Below are positions 11,359 to 20,874 of a DNA stretch of 64,000 bases, in pieces (positions within the stretch are counted from its first letter, which is position 1; each line of letters begins with the position of its first letter). Source of the stretch: Clitoria ternatea. Taxonomy: Eukaryota; Streptophyta; Magnoliopsida; Fabales; Fabaceae. The notes beneath the pieces are model-generated. The model was not told the DNA's origin. It saw only the letters and a list, made by a program, of their open reading frames with translations, and did not search any database. The stretch is from assembly GCA_037962975.1 (NCBI GenBank), contig CM075672.1, positions 51,778,501 to 51,842,500 on the forward strand, written 5' to 3'. The position numbers were made by a program, and so were the translations under genes.

Positions 11359-13173
11359 CTAAGGAATATTTAGAACTTCCTTACCAAGTAGTGCAGATAC
11401 ATTTCTTCCCATACTTATCCTTTCATTGCCTTTGAGTCTCCTCTTATGAGTACACATCTCTTTTAGAAATTTGGCATACTTAGGTATTTGCTTGATTGCA
11501 TCAAGAAGAGGTATATTCACTTCCACTTTCCTAAAAGTATCCAAAATTTCTTTGTCCACTTCTTCCATCTTCTTACTTAGAATTGCTTTTGGTGGGAAGG
11601 GAAGAGGGATATGAGGTGGGATTTGGGGTGATTGCATTTCAGACTTGCTTGTGCTTGAAGAGGGTACATCATTCTTAACTGTTGTGGGCACATCTGTTTG
11701 TTTCTCAGGTTCCTTGGGTATGGGTACTTCAAGGTTCTTACCTGATCTTAACTGAATTGCGCTCACATTTCTTGGATTAGCAGCTGGTTGAGATGGTAAT
11801 TTGTCAGAGTTCTGAGATTGTAATTGGTTCAATGATGAAGCCAATTGCCCATTTTGGTTGCTTAAACTCTGGATGGTGGCATCATTCCTCTGTTGATACT
11901 CCAAGTTCTGTGCAGCCATTTGTTTCACCAGATCCTCCAAAGAAGGGCCACTTGTGGATGGTTGAGGTGTAGGTCTTTGGAAGGTTGGTGCATTGTTTTG
12001 AAATGGGGGTTGGGGATTTTGTTGTTGGTTACCCCATCTCAAATTTGGATGGTTCCTCCAACCTGGGTTGTATCTATTGGTGGAAAGGTCATGGTTTTGT
12101 TGCTGTTGTGGTGGAGGTCTATCATGGTAGATATTGGCTGCATAGGCTTGGGGATTATTATTATCCTTTTCTTGTAGAGAAGGACAACAATCAGTGGGGT
12201 GCTCTTGTGAAGTACAGATGCCACACACTTTAGCAGTCATGGATTTTTGATTTACTGCTAATTGTGTGACCAGAGTGGTGAGAGCATCAAGTTTGCTCTC
12301 TAATTTAATTCCAGATGAACTAGAATTGGAATCAAACATGGGTTTGAAAGAATCATTTCTCATACCGAATTGTTGAGAGTTGGATGCCATCTTCTCAATC
12401 AAGTTTCTTGCTTCAGCAGCAGTCATATCTCCTAAAGCTCCTCCACTTGCCGCATCAATCATGTTGCGATCAACGTGGTGCAGACCTTCATAGAAGTACT
12501 GAAGAAGAAGTTGTTCAGAAATTTGGTGGTGAGGGCAACTTGCACAGAGTTTTTTAAATCTTTCCCAATACTCATAAAGACTTTCTCCAGAGAGTTGCCT
12601 AATGCCAGATATATCCTTACGGATTGTAGTTGTTCTAGAGGCAGGAAAGAATTTTTCCAAGAACATTTTCTTTAAGTCATTCCAACTTGTGATTGATCTT
12701 GGAGCAAGGTAGTACAACCAATCCTTAGCAACACCCTCTAAAGAATGAGGAAACGCTTTAAGATAGACGTGGTCTTCTTGAACGTTTTGGGGTTTCATTG
12801 TGGAACACACAATGTGGAACTCTTTGAGGTGTTTGTGTGAATCTTCACCCGCAAGACCATGAAACTTAGGCAACAAGTGTATAAGTCCGGTCTTAAGAAT
12901 AAAAGGGACATCCTCATCAGGATATTGAATACACAAACTTTCGTATGTGAATTCGGGAGCAGCTAATTCTCTAAGAGTTCTCTCATGAGGTCCAGCCATA
13001 TCAGAAAAATTTTTAGAATTATTTTCAACAGATTCAGATGAAATACTATCACTATCAATATCAACAAAATTATTATTAAATCTAGCTTCTCTAATTAATC
13101 TATGAAAAGTTCTATCAATTTCAGGATCAAATGAATATAAATGCCCAAAAGTCCTTCTAGTCATACATAGCAT
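11359..13173 (-). CDS. Athila-type Gag
   Basis: 604 residues from ATG at 13,173. The N-terminus (LYSFDPEIDRTFHRL) is typical of the Athila/Cyclops lineage. A retrotransposon gag domain covers roughly residues 75-270 (WNDLKKMFLEKFFP region near 165). One C-X2-C-X4-H-X4-C zinc knuckle (CGIC....H....C) is near residue 312, followed by a Q/N/P-rich tail. Gag would form the cytoplasmic capsid of the element. The terminal TAG is in frame with pol, so in an intact copy gag and pol would be one polyprotein; here the stop probably arose from CAG. Its context (TAG-AAA) is not the plant readthrough type. Confidence 0.88.
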   Translation of the reverse strand: MLCMTRRTFGHLYSFDPEIDRTFHRLIREARFNNNFVDIDSDSISSESVENNSKNFSDMAGPHERTLRELAAPEFTYESLCIQYPDEDVPFILKTGLIHLLPKFHGLAGEDSHKHLKEFHIVCSTMKPQNVQEDHVYLKAFPHSLEGVAKDWLYYLAPRSITSWNDLKKMFLEKFFPASRTTTIRKDISGIRQLSGESLYEYWERFKKLCASCPHHQISEQLLLQYFYEGLHHVDRNMIDAASGGALGDMTAAEARNLIEKMASNSQQFGMRNDSFKPMFDSNSSSSGIKLESKLDALTTLVTQLAVNQKSMTAKVCGICTSQEHPTDCCPSLQEKDNNNPQAYAANIYHDRPPPQQQQNHDLSTNRYNPGWRNHPNLRWGNQQQNPQPPFQNNAPTFQRPTPQPSTSGPSLEDLVKQMAAQNLEYQQRNDATIQSLSNQNGQLASSLNQLQSQNSDKLPSQPAANPRNVSAIQLRSGKNLEVPIPKEPEKQTDVPTTVKNDVPSSSTSKSEMQSPQIPPHIPLPFPPKAILSKKMEEVDKEILDTFRKVEVNIPLLDAIKQIPKYAKFLKEMCTHKRRLKGNERISMGRNVSALLGKEVLNIP

Positions 13174-13348
13174 ACAACAAGATATTTCATGATACTGAGC
13201 AATATATCATAAGAATCCTAAATCATGCAAAAGAAATAAAATAAAACAAACAAACAAACAAAATAATTTTTTTTTTAATATAATATTTTTTGAAATTTTT
13301 TTTTTAAAAAAATTAATTTAAAACAACAATTTTCCTAAAGATCGTTGA

Positions 13349-13366
13349 TCCCCGGCTGCGGCGCCA
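13349..13366 (-). other. Primer-binding site of element A
   Basis: On the minus strand the segment starts TGGCGCCGCAGCCGGGGA, the standard Athila/Cyclops-type primer site found just inside the 5' LTR. It fixes the element's direction and places the 5' LTR at higher coordinates, starting at about 13,372. Confidence 0.85.
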
Positions 13367-13371
13367 AAATT

Positions 13372-13684
13372 TGACGTTGGCTGTCAATGGGCAATGTGTA
13401 CTAGTATTAAATTTTTGCTTCAAGCCTTCAATGCGTTTGATGCCAAGTGGAAGGCATAACATCAAGCACAAATGTCATTATTTTAAAACAAAGGAAATAT
13501 CCGCAACATCATATCAAGGAAATATCTGCAACAAAATTGCCAGTATGCAAACCCTACAAAAGAGACAGAGAGTGACAAGAGACACATACCATGAGTGAGC
13601 CGCTTGTGAGCCGAAGCAGCGAGGTGAAGAGGAGAGGATTATTGAAAGAGTGAGTCACCAGCTGTTGAGAGGGGAAGGGTTTCG
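13372..13684 (-). other. Presumed 5' LTR end of A (continues at 51,067)
   Basis: It abuts the primer-binding site. The plus-strand start TGACGTTGG would be the LTR end ...CGTCA on the element's strand. It is cut at 13,684 by element B and resumes after 51,066. On the minus strand CTCATG|GTATGTGT near 13,590 looks like an exon end with a splice donor, so part of this may instead be a gene-like segment of another transposon. Confidence 0.4.
13680..13684. repeat. Target-site duplication of B (left)
   Basis: TTTCG here is repeated exactly at 51,062-51,066, right after the far end of element B. Confidence 0.9.
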
Positions 13685-14298
13685 TGTAACACCCCTATTT
13701 TTATTTTTATATTAAAATTTTGAAGGAATTAGATTATGGCTCTTTAGAACTTTTTAAACTACGTATTATTTATGATTTTTTGGAATTTTTTCAGAATTTT
13801 TGAATTTTTTAATAAAATAATATATTTTAAATAATTTTAAATTCATATAAGTGACTTAAAATTAAAAATATTTATAAGAAAGTGAAGTTAAATTATAAGA
13901 AAATTTTATAAAATCTATTTCAAGTAGACTTATCTAAAAATTATCGGTTTGAGAAAAATCTTGATTTTTTCCAATCGTTAAAAAATTGGAAACGTATCAA
14001 TAAATTTTTTATTAACAGAAAATTTTAGATTTTTAAAATTTAAACTTTATATTAGTTATTATAAAATTAGTGAGGACTGATATAATATCGCTAAATTTCA
14101 AAAAGGATTCATTTTGAATATTTAAAATATATCGAGTGAAAGGTTACTATTTGGCTTAATAATATTGCCGAAAAATACTATGCAAAATGCTGTGCATGGA
14201 CAAAATTTTCAAAGGATGCACAGTAACCAGGAATAAAAATTCAAAAAATACACAATATTTTTATATTAAAATAATAGAATGCATAGTAATTTTTTTCC

Positions 14299-14306
14299 TA
14301 TAAATA
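14299..14306 (+). promoter_or_regulatory. TATA box in 5' LTR of B
   Basis: CCTATAAATACC, about 615 bp from the LTR start. The matching site in the 3' LTR is at 48,609-48,616 and in LTR B3 at 53,918-53,925, so it is conserved in three copies. Confidence 0.7.
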
Positions 14307-14579
14307 CCGAAGGATTTCTTCTTTAGAATTCACAAATTCAGATTAAGTTTTCTTAATATAGTAGTGCTAGTGAGATAGTGGTGGAAGTAAGAGAGAGAAA
14401 TAATTTCTTTTGGAAGAAGGTTCTGCTAAAATCCTAAGGTACGAATACCTCTCTTTTATATTTTTTAGAGTTATTTTCGTATCGTTTTTAGAAATCTATT
14501 ATTATACTAGAAATAATATTATTTTAAACTACTATTCTGCATAGTAAAACACTATTTCAATAGTAAATTACTGTTCAAA

Positions 14580-14790
14580 TAGTAAATTACTATTTACTAT
14601 TACTATTTACTGTTACTATTCATGTTTTACTATTTACTGTTACTATTCACGTTTTACTATTTACCATTACTATTCACGATTTACTATTTACTATTACTAT
14701 TCACATTTTACTATTTATCGTTACTATTCATGTTTTACTATTTACTGTTACTATTCACGATTTACTATTCACTATTCACTATTCAAAATT
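14580..14790. repeat. TACTATTTACNNTTACTATTCA repeat tract
   Basis: Units of about 24 bp combining TACTATTTAC and TTACTATTCA(CT)G repeat about eight times. The same tract occurs at the same place in the 3' LTR (about 48,880-49,060) and in B3 (about 54,170-54,400). It produces spurious YYLPLLFT-type reading frames. Confidence 0.85.
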
Positions 14791-15087
14791 TACCATTTCT
14801 GTTTTAAGTAGTAATCTTAATTTTCATTTTGTAACTATATTAAAATGAAATTGGTGTGTTTTAGAACTCGGAGACGAGACGCGTACGGATCTTCAATAAC
14901 GAATCAGGATACAAGAGGTAAGGGGGAGTGAGATAAGAATATGATATGAAAAGACATAAGAATAATGGGAGGAGTCCCCTACTCTTTTTAAATTTAATAA
15001 TATTATTATTTTAAAATATTAACTCTTTAACTTAAAATTTTTAATAAATTTTTAATTAAATATCTGATGTAACTAACTCTAACATAC

Positions 15088-15240
15088 CTATGCAAGGACC
15101 TGTTCTTTTATAACCTATATGAATTGGACTATACCTATGCAAGGACTTGGACCACTATGACCCATATGGACTGAACTATACCTATGCAAGGACTGGATTA
15201 TATGGACTTACATAAACCTATACGAGGAATGAACAAAAAG
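15088..15240. repeat. Central LTR repeat with ACCTATGCAAGGAC phrase
   Basis: The phrase ACCTATGCAAGGAC(C/T)TGG recurs three times at about 55-bp spacing with a related CCTATACGAGGA end unit. It is conserved at the equivalent place in the 3' LTR (about 49,350-49,500) and in B3 (about 54,690-54,850). Confidence 0.75.
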
Positions 15241-16519
15241 AACTTAAAAATCAACTATATTAATAATCATTAAATTTTGTATTATGATATGTATTAATGA
15301 TATTTAATTGATTTGATTATGATTGATTTGTGATTGATGATGTTTAACTGTGATTGATAATATTTGATTAATGATATTGTAATGTGGAGTTTGAGCATAT
15401 AGCGAGCATGACAGAAAGCTAAAACTCAGTAAGAATTTCTTACCTTACTCTTTAAATTTTTATTATTTTAAAATCTTTTATTTCTTCTTAGAAATTATTT
15501 TTATATTTAGAATAAAAAAATTAGTATTTATTTTAGAAAGTAGACATTTTATGAAAATTAATTTATAACAAGTTGAGATAATTAAATCTTGAATTAAAGA
15601 AAAAAATTTATAATTTTGGTTAATGATTTAAAGATTATTCGCTTTTAATTAAATTTTCAAAAGAAAATTATTTTATTTTATTTTTACTTAATAACTAAAG
15701 ATATTTGGAAATAATTAAGATTTCTAAATTTAATCTTGTTAAGATTCAATTTGAGAAAGAATTATGTAAAATTTTATATGAGTAAGTTTTTAGATATTTA
15801 AGGCTTAAAAACTCAATTTCAGTGAGATTCAAAAACTGTACCAAATTTATTTCTGTGGGACAGAAATTCAGAGAATTGAGAAAATGTACAGTTTATTGAA
15901 ATGATATTGTAAACCTTTAAGGGATTTAATAATTGAGTTTCTAAAAGCCTTAACCAACTAAATACGCGAGTAGTTCATGCACCATGAATCATTAAAGTAA
16001 AATAAAATGGTATTGTCTAGGGACGGATTATAGAAACCGAGGATACATTAGAGGAGGCTTAATTACGAGCCTTGGGATGAGAGGGTGTGAAAGGGTAATT
16101 TAGGGGACCTGGGGTAGCTCCCTAGTGTCGGGTACTTTCACAATAAAAACTTTCTCAATCTGACTAGTCTCTAAGTATTTCCATGCCAGTTGAGCTGTTC
16201 ATATTATTATTATCCGGACTTATGGAATAGTGTAAACTCCTGGTTGGCCCAATGCAAATTAAAATTTAAGGGCCCACATATATAGGTAAGTTATGATGAA
16301 GATATTGCATAATATTCATGCATTCATAATTGATTGTATATGTTATAACACCCTTTTTTTAATAAATAAATAAACCCAAAAACAGGGAAAATTTTTCCCA
16401 AATAAACCAAGAAGGATCAGCACAAAAGAAATAAGAGAGAGGAAGACAAGAGGACCAAAAACCGACCCAAGAAGGTAGACTACGGGAGGAGGACGCACGG
16501 GCGGATCCCACAAACAAAG

Positions 16520-16950
16520 TCCACTCGCCCAAGCGAGGCCCAACATGCTTGAGCGAGGCAGTCCAACTCGCTTGGGCGGAGTACCGTACGCTTAAGCGAA
16601 CTACCCAGAAGCCTTCCAAGTCCACACACTCGCTGGAGCAAATCCTTCATTCGCTGAGCGAGGAGCTACACTCGGCTATCTAGACACTCGGGACCCAGAG
16701 TTATCATGCAACTCATTCACTCGGAGAATGGTAGGTACTCCACCTGGCATTCACAACTTATTCGCTCGGGGAAAATCATTAAGTCAGTCCCCACTCGGTT
16801 TTCTTCTAATCTTAACCACCCGGAAATATTCAGTTATTCTACACTCGGGAAAATCCTAACGGTTATCACTTGGTAAGTATCTAGATCAATCCTCACTCGG
16901 TGTCCCGTGCTCTCATTCACTCGGTAATACTTAAACTCTTCTGCACTCAG
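16520..16950. repeat. Two word families in C2: CTTGAGCGAG and ACTCGG
   Basis: At 16,520-16,670 there are about seven forms of CTCGCTTGAGCGAG/CGCTTGGGCG. From 16,670 to 16,950 about ten ACTCGG words follow (the complement of CCGAGT). One LTR thus carries two words that are each found alone in other elements of this window (E and F). Confidence 0.8.
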
Positions 16951-17546
16951 AATAAATCATGGTCTTGCTTCCCACATCAACTCTTAACCCCATTTATACC
17001 CATAACTATACCAACCTCACGCACTTCAAGTATGCATACATCTATTACTCAGATCATTCACGCAATATAGAACAACACACAGTATGATAGATATAGTGAG
17101 GGATATAAATAATTACAGGCACAAAATCACGTCTTCTACCCGAGAGGGTTCAAGTTCTAGTATAAAGAGACTACGACTAAAATACGAGTTGGCCAAGGCT
17201 TAACAAGACATATACACAGCATATACATAAACACATAATTTCCACAGTGCAGCACTTCGCTCGGCATTCAGCTCCTCTTCCATTCATCATTCCAAGAGAC
17301 ATTCACTGAAAAATTTCCACAGTAGGGGGTGAGTATCTTAGATATTAAATGATAGATACCGACTCGGATTATCCTTAATCATGCAGCAATATAAATGCAC
17401 ACGGCTATCATTAAACATACACATAACATTTCAATAACATTAACAATCATACATAGAACAGATTTCAATCGGCACAGTCAGTATATGCACACAGAATAAT
17501 TCACTCGGTTCCGCATTCGTGTGTAATCGGTTTTCGACGTTGTAAC

Positions 17547-17551
17547 ATAGG
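17547..17551. repeat. Target-site duplication of D (left)
   Basis: ATAGG precedes the LTR start; GTAGG follows the 3' LTR at 41,490-41,494. One mismatch, consistent with later mutation. The flanks belong to C2 on both sides. Confidence 0.75.
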
Positions 17552-18171
17552 TGTGAACACCTCATTCGGTCCGGCCCAAATGGAAAGGACACCGGTCCCG
17601 TGGCACCCTAAAAGTTTCGACTGTTGTAAATATGACACCGGTTTATATGGGGAACACCGGACCAGTTGCTGGAGTTCCTTAGTGACCGATGTCATACGCC
17701 TGACAACGGAAGGACAGGTCAATCCGGCCCAAGTAAAATTTCTCGATCTAATGGGATGACTCAGATCGAAACATATGAACACCGGCTGAGGCAGTAGATC
17801 CGGACTAGGAGGAAGAACACCGCCCCTGGATACCACATTGAAAAAAAAAAGAGTTCAACCGATATGAAGATACAGGTCCAGGTTCTTGAGAGGCCACATC
17901 GGACCATTTGGGATTCCGTCCAACCGGTGTCTTTAAAAGCCGATGTCCCGAACTTGACAATTGAAGGACGAGGTCGGAAGTTTATGCGTGATGACCTGGA
18001 ATCGCACTCCCTAAAAATGGCAGACAGGGAGGCGGAAGTGGACAATTAAAAATACCTCACTGAACCACTGTTCCCCACGAACAGATAGTGGCTAGGGTTG
18101 CACACCACTATGCGTATGGGTGAGTGGGAATTCTGGTTGTCCTAAACCCTCAACCCATGTCCTCAAAGCCC

Positions 18172-18178
18172 TATAAAT
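18172..18178 (+). promoter_or_regulatory. TATA box in 5' LTR of D
   Basis: CCTATAAATGCC about 620 bp from the LTR start. It is identical at 39,923-39,929 in the 3' LTR. Transcription would start near 18,200, so most of the LTR, including the hairpin chain, would be transcribed as leader. Confidence 0.6.
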
Positions 18179-18891
18179 GCCCCAACCAAAGAAGCTCAAG
18201 GGGCTGGCTGGTTGGAATCCCCCTCTTGGAAGAAAACTCTCCCAAATTCTCTCCGATTCCTCAAAACCTTCAAAGGACTTTCCCATTTGAAACCCGTGAT
18301 TTGCCTAGATTATCATAAAAGGACCCCCAGTATTAGAAAACTTGAAGTTCTCCATTGTTCAGAGACTGTCTCTCACATCGAACCTACACCGTTCCTACGT
18401 CGAACCTACACCGTCCCAGTACGAAGTCATTGCCCTTCACTGTTTCCATTGTACCTTACCAGGTCACTGCCTTTACCAATCCTCGACATCGACCCTACAC
18501 AGCGTCTGGGCATTTCCTCGCTTCAGATCAACTCATACCAACACCGGTCACATCCTTCAGTTTCCAGCATTTAATCCAACACCGGTCCAGTGTTTCTGTC
18601 AACGTGTAAGTCCAGTACCGGTTTGACACCGGACCTGTGCCTGACTCCAACACCGGTCCTGAGCCCTCCACACCGGTTCCTTTCTGTCCCTTATTTCTCT
18701 TATTTTCAATCATTTATTTCCTTGCCAGTTTGCTGTCCACAGTTATGATTTTATGCGTAGCATAGTTTATACTGTTAGTGTTTACCCCCCCTTTCCCCTA
18801 AAAAAAATAATAATATAAAAATAATAAGTAATAAATTTTGCACATGTTATATTTTCTAGTTTGAAAATCTTCTTTTTTTTAAAAAAAAACG

Positions 18892-19073
18892 GTGTCGTAC
18901 GGGAGCACTCCCGTCTACACAACCTCTTTAGGATTCGTACACGTGCGAAGAACTTCGCCTTGTATGAGTTTCCCGTCTCAATGACATCCATCATCATTTC
19001 CCAAGTCTTTTCCTAAAAGAACAACACTCAGAACTACGTAACCCTGATTTCTTGATAATTCAAGAATACGTAG
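18892..19073 (+). other. Hairpin group 1 in the D leader
   Basis: Three perfect stems: ACGGGAG-CA-CTCCCGT (18,899-18,914, with GTGT/ACAC outside), GCGAAG-AA-CTTCGC (18,945-18,958, with TACA/TGTA outside), and a two-part stem CTACGTA...TACGTAG enclosing TTCTTGA-TAAT-TCAAGAA (19,034-19,073). They are transcribed if the TATA box at 18,172 is used. Confidence 0.75.
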
Positions 19074-19183
19074 GAGCAGGACCTCAACTCCTGTCGGGCC
19101 CATCTTTCTTATTTCTTTTTATTGATTTATTTCCTCACTTTCATGTTTCTTTCATAAATGTTCTTCTTTTTGGTCGCTTTCGT

Positions 19184-19427
19184 GAAAATCAATTTAGACG
19201 TGACGTCTTGTTGATTTCCCCCTAGTTTTTGCTCAAGCCTCGCCATAATTCATAGGGAAGGGATACTTAGGACGAGACGTCCCGCTTATCTCTTTCCTAT
19301 CCCTGTTTTTTTTATCCGAGAACATCTAATTTAGGCGTGACGCCTTATTAGCATTCTCTCCCCCTCTCTGTCTCATATCGAAGTCGAGTTTAATTAGGAT
19401 GAAATGTCCCATTGACCTCGCTTCGAC
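19184..19427 (+). other. Hairpin group 2: four covarying stem-triloops in the D leader
   Basis: Four modules about 65 bp apart share one form: an outer stem, then a 5-bp inner stem with a 3-base loop. Inner stems are AGACG-TGA-CGTCT, GGACG-AGA-CGTCC, AGGCG-TGA-CGCCT and GGATG-AAA-TGTCC (CGTCC in the 3' LTR). Outer stems differ completely, for example GAGAA...CTAAT with ATTAG...TTCTC at 19,318-19,358, and CGAAG-CGAG with CTCG-CTTCG at 19,379-19,427. Confidence 0.85.
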
Positions 19428-19761
19428 ATTCTATGTTTGTACAGTTCTCTCACTCCATTCTGCCGTTTTTAAATAAAAAATACAACAATAAAAGGGAAGA
19501 AATAAACCATCTTTTGTAGGGCTATTTATGTTGCGCGTTTTCAATCTTGGTACTGTTTTTGACAGGCGATGTAGGGTGCTAATACCTTCCCTACTCGTAA
19601 CCGACTCCCGAACTTGAATCTCAATTTTTAACCAGTGCTTTACTGAACTTAGTTTTTTCCAATGTTTTTCCTATGGATAAAAACGTTGGTGGCGACTCCC
19701 TGTTTCATCCTACACCCCTCTCTCTCTCTCGCCGCGCCGTCACGATCCAGGTTGCGACAGA

Positions 19762-19780
19762 TGGCGACTCTGCTGGGGAC
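19762..19780 (+). other. Primer-binding site of D
   Basis: TGGCGACTCTGCTGGGGAC lies two bases inside the 5' LTR end. This form is usual for Ogre-type elements, for which a tRNA-Arg primer has been reported; I have not checked the match to a particular tRNA. Confidence 0.75.
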
Positions 19781-20874
19781 ACTTAAGAGAGTCAGGCCAG
19801 TTTGGTTGAAAACGCATTTTTTTTATAGCCTTTGTTTAGCTTGGATTTCTTCCCCTTGTTTTTTATTTTTTCCATTGATTGTTGTGAATGTTCGTTATTG
19901 TTTTAAATTGCATTTTGTTATTTGCTTTATCGTCATGTTCTGTATGATTGTTGAACCCTAGGGTAGAGGACTATGTTACTTTTCTGCAATTATTGAACCC
20001 TAGGGTAGACGACTGTGTATATTTGTTCTGTGTTTGTTCTCTGTGCAGAATGGTGTAAGGTAAAAAGGTATTGAATGCCCTTTCACACACTACACTCACA
20101 AATTACTCGCACACACTTATGAGTGGCGCCCTATACCTGGGCCCCAAATGAAACTTAAGTTAGGAGGGGTTGGTATACAGAATCGTATAGGATGTACTTC
20201 CTATCTGGTGATCGTGAGAACCCCAACTAGAGTTCGACCTCTTATGACATACGCACCTAGTGGTTCCCCACTGTTACGTCCCTGTCATGGGTAGGATCTT
20301 GGCTCTAGTGACCTTCTAGATGTCTAGTACAAGCCACCTGGTGTGAAGAGTCACTTTTAGACAAGCCTAGGGTCCAGAGAAAACCTTCAACAAAACCTGA
20401 TTTAGGTCACGAAAGGGCAAACTTTACCTTACCTTATGTCATTTTCACTTTCCTGTTATTAAAAAAAAAGGATTATCTACCATCCAAAGATTCGCTTAGT
20501 CTTGGAAAATCTTTGGAAAACATAAGTATTCTTTGGGTGAATGGATGATCCTCTTTTTTTTTGTCATGTAACTCTAGTCAGAAGTCATGGGTTCTCTTAA
20601 TCGTCAAAAGAAAAATCCACACACAAAAAATTTTTTTATAATTCATTTCCCTCTGGTTGAAGTGGCAATGACAATTGGGAAAAACCTACGACTTTTGAGC
20701 TCGCATGAGTTTTAAAAATCCATGTTCTCCCCACTTTTTTTTTAACTTTTCTTTAACTTGTATCAAATCCCGGGGAGGAACATTGTTTTTTAGGACTTGA
20801 TAATAACTGATTCCATTTTTTGTCTTGATGTTCGCAGGGGACGATTCCGAATTTGTCGGTATTTCTAAGACAGT
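19781..20874 (+). other. Untranslated leader of D before ORF1
   Basis: About 1.1 kb without a supported gene. TTGAACCCTAGGGTAGA occurs twice (near 19,951 and 19,985). Leaders of this length are common in this lineage. Confidence 0.6.

Larger units (their letters stand above)
13685..16343 (+). repeat. 5' LTR of B, left part
   Basis: It starts TGTAACACCCC. Contents are a TATA box at 14,299, an array of TACTATTTAC-type units (14,580-14,790), a central repeat of the phrase ACCTATGCAAGGAC (15,088-15,240), and a typical AT-rich remainder. It breaks off at 16,343 where C2 inserted; the rest is at 42,953-43,402. Confidence 0.92.
17552..19759 (+). repeat. 5' LTR of D
   Basis: It starts TGTGAACACC and ends GGTTGCGACA. 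It is about 2,208 bp against 2,187 bp for the 3' LTR; part of the extra is a CTCTCTCT tract near 19,720. It contains ACCGGTGT and CCGATGT words throughout U3, a TATA box at 18,172, an A-rich tract near 18,795-18,890, and then a chain of hairpins to 19,427. Confidence 0.93.

Noticed and set aside
11359..11361. Programmed readthrough of the gag TAG in element A
   Set aside because: The following codon is AAA, unlike known plant readthrough contexts, and the other two stops in the same frame show the same C-to-T decay.
14622..14807. Tyr/Leu-rich small frame, repeated at 48,932
   Set aside because: Translation of the TACTATTTAC tract in the B LTR.
18124..18626. Overlapping frames of 64-120 residues, duplicated at 39,849-40,377
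   Set aside because: They lie in both LTRs of D in U3/R; duplication is explained by the LTR pair, with no domain.
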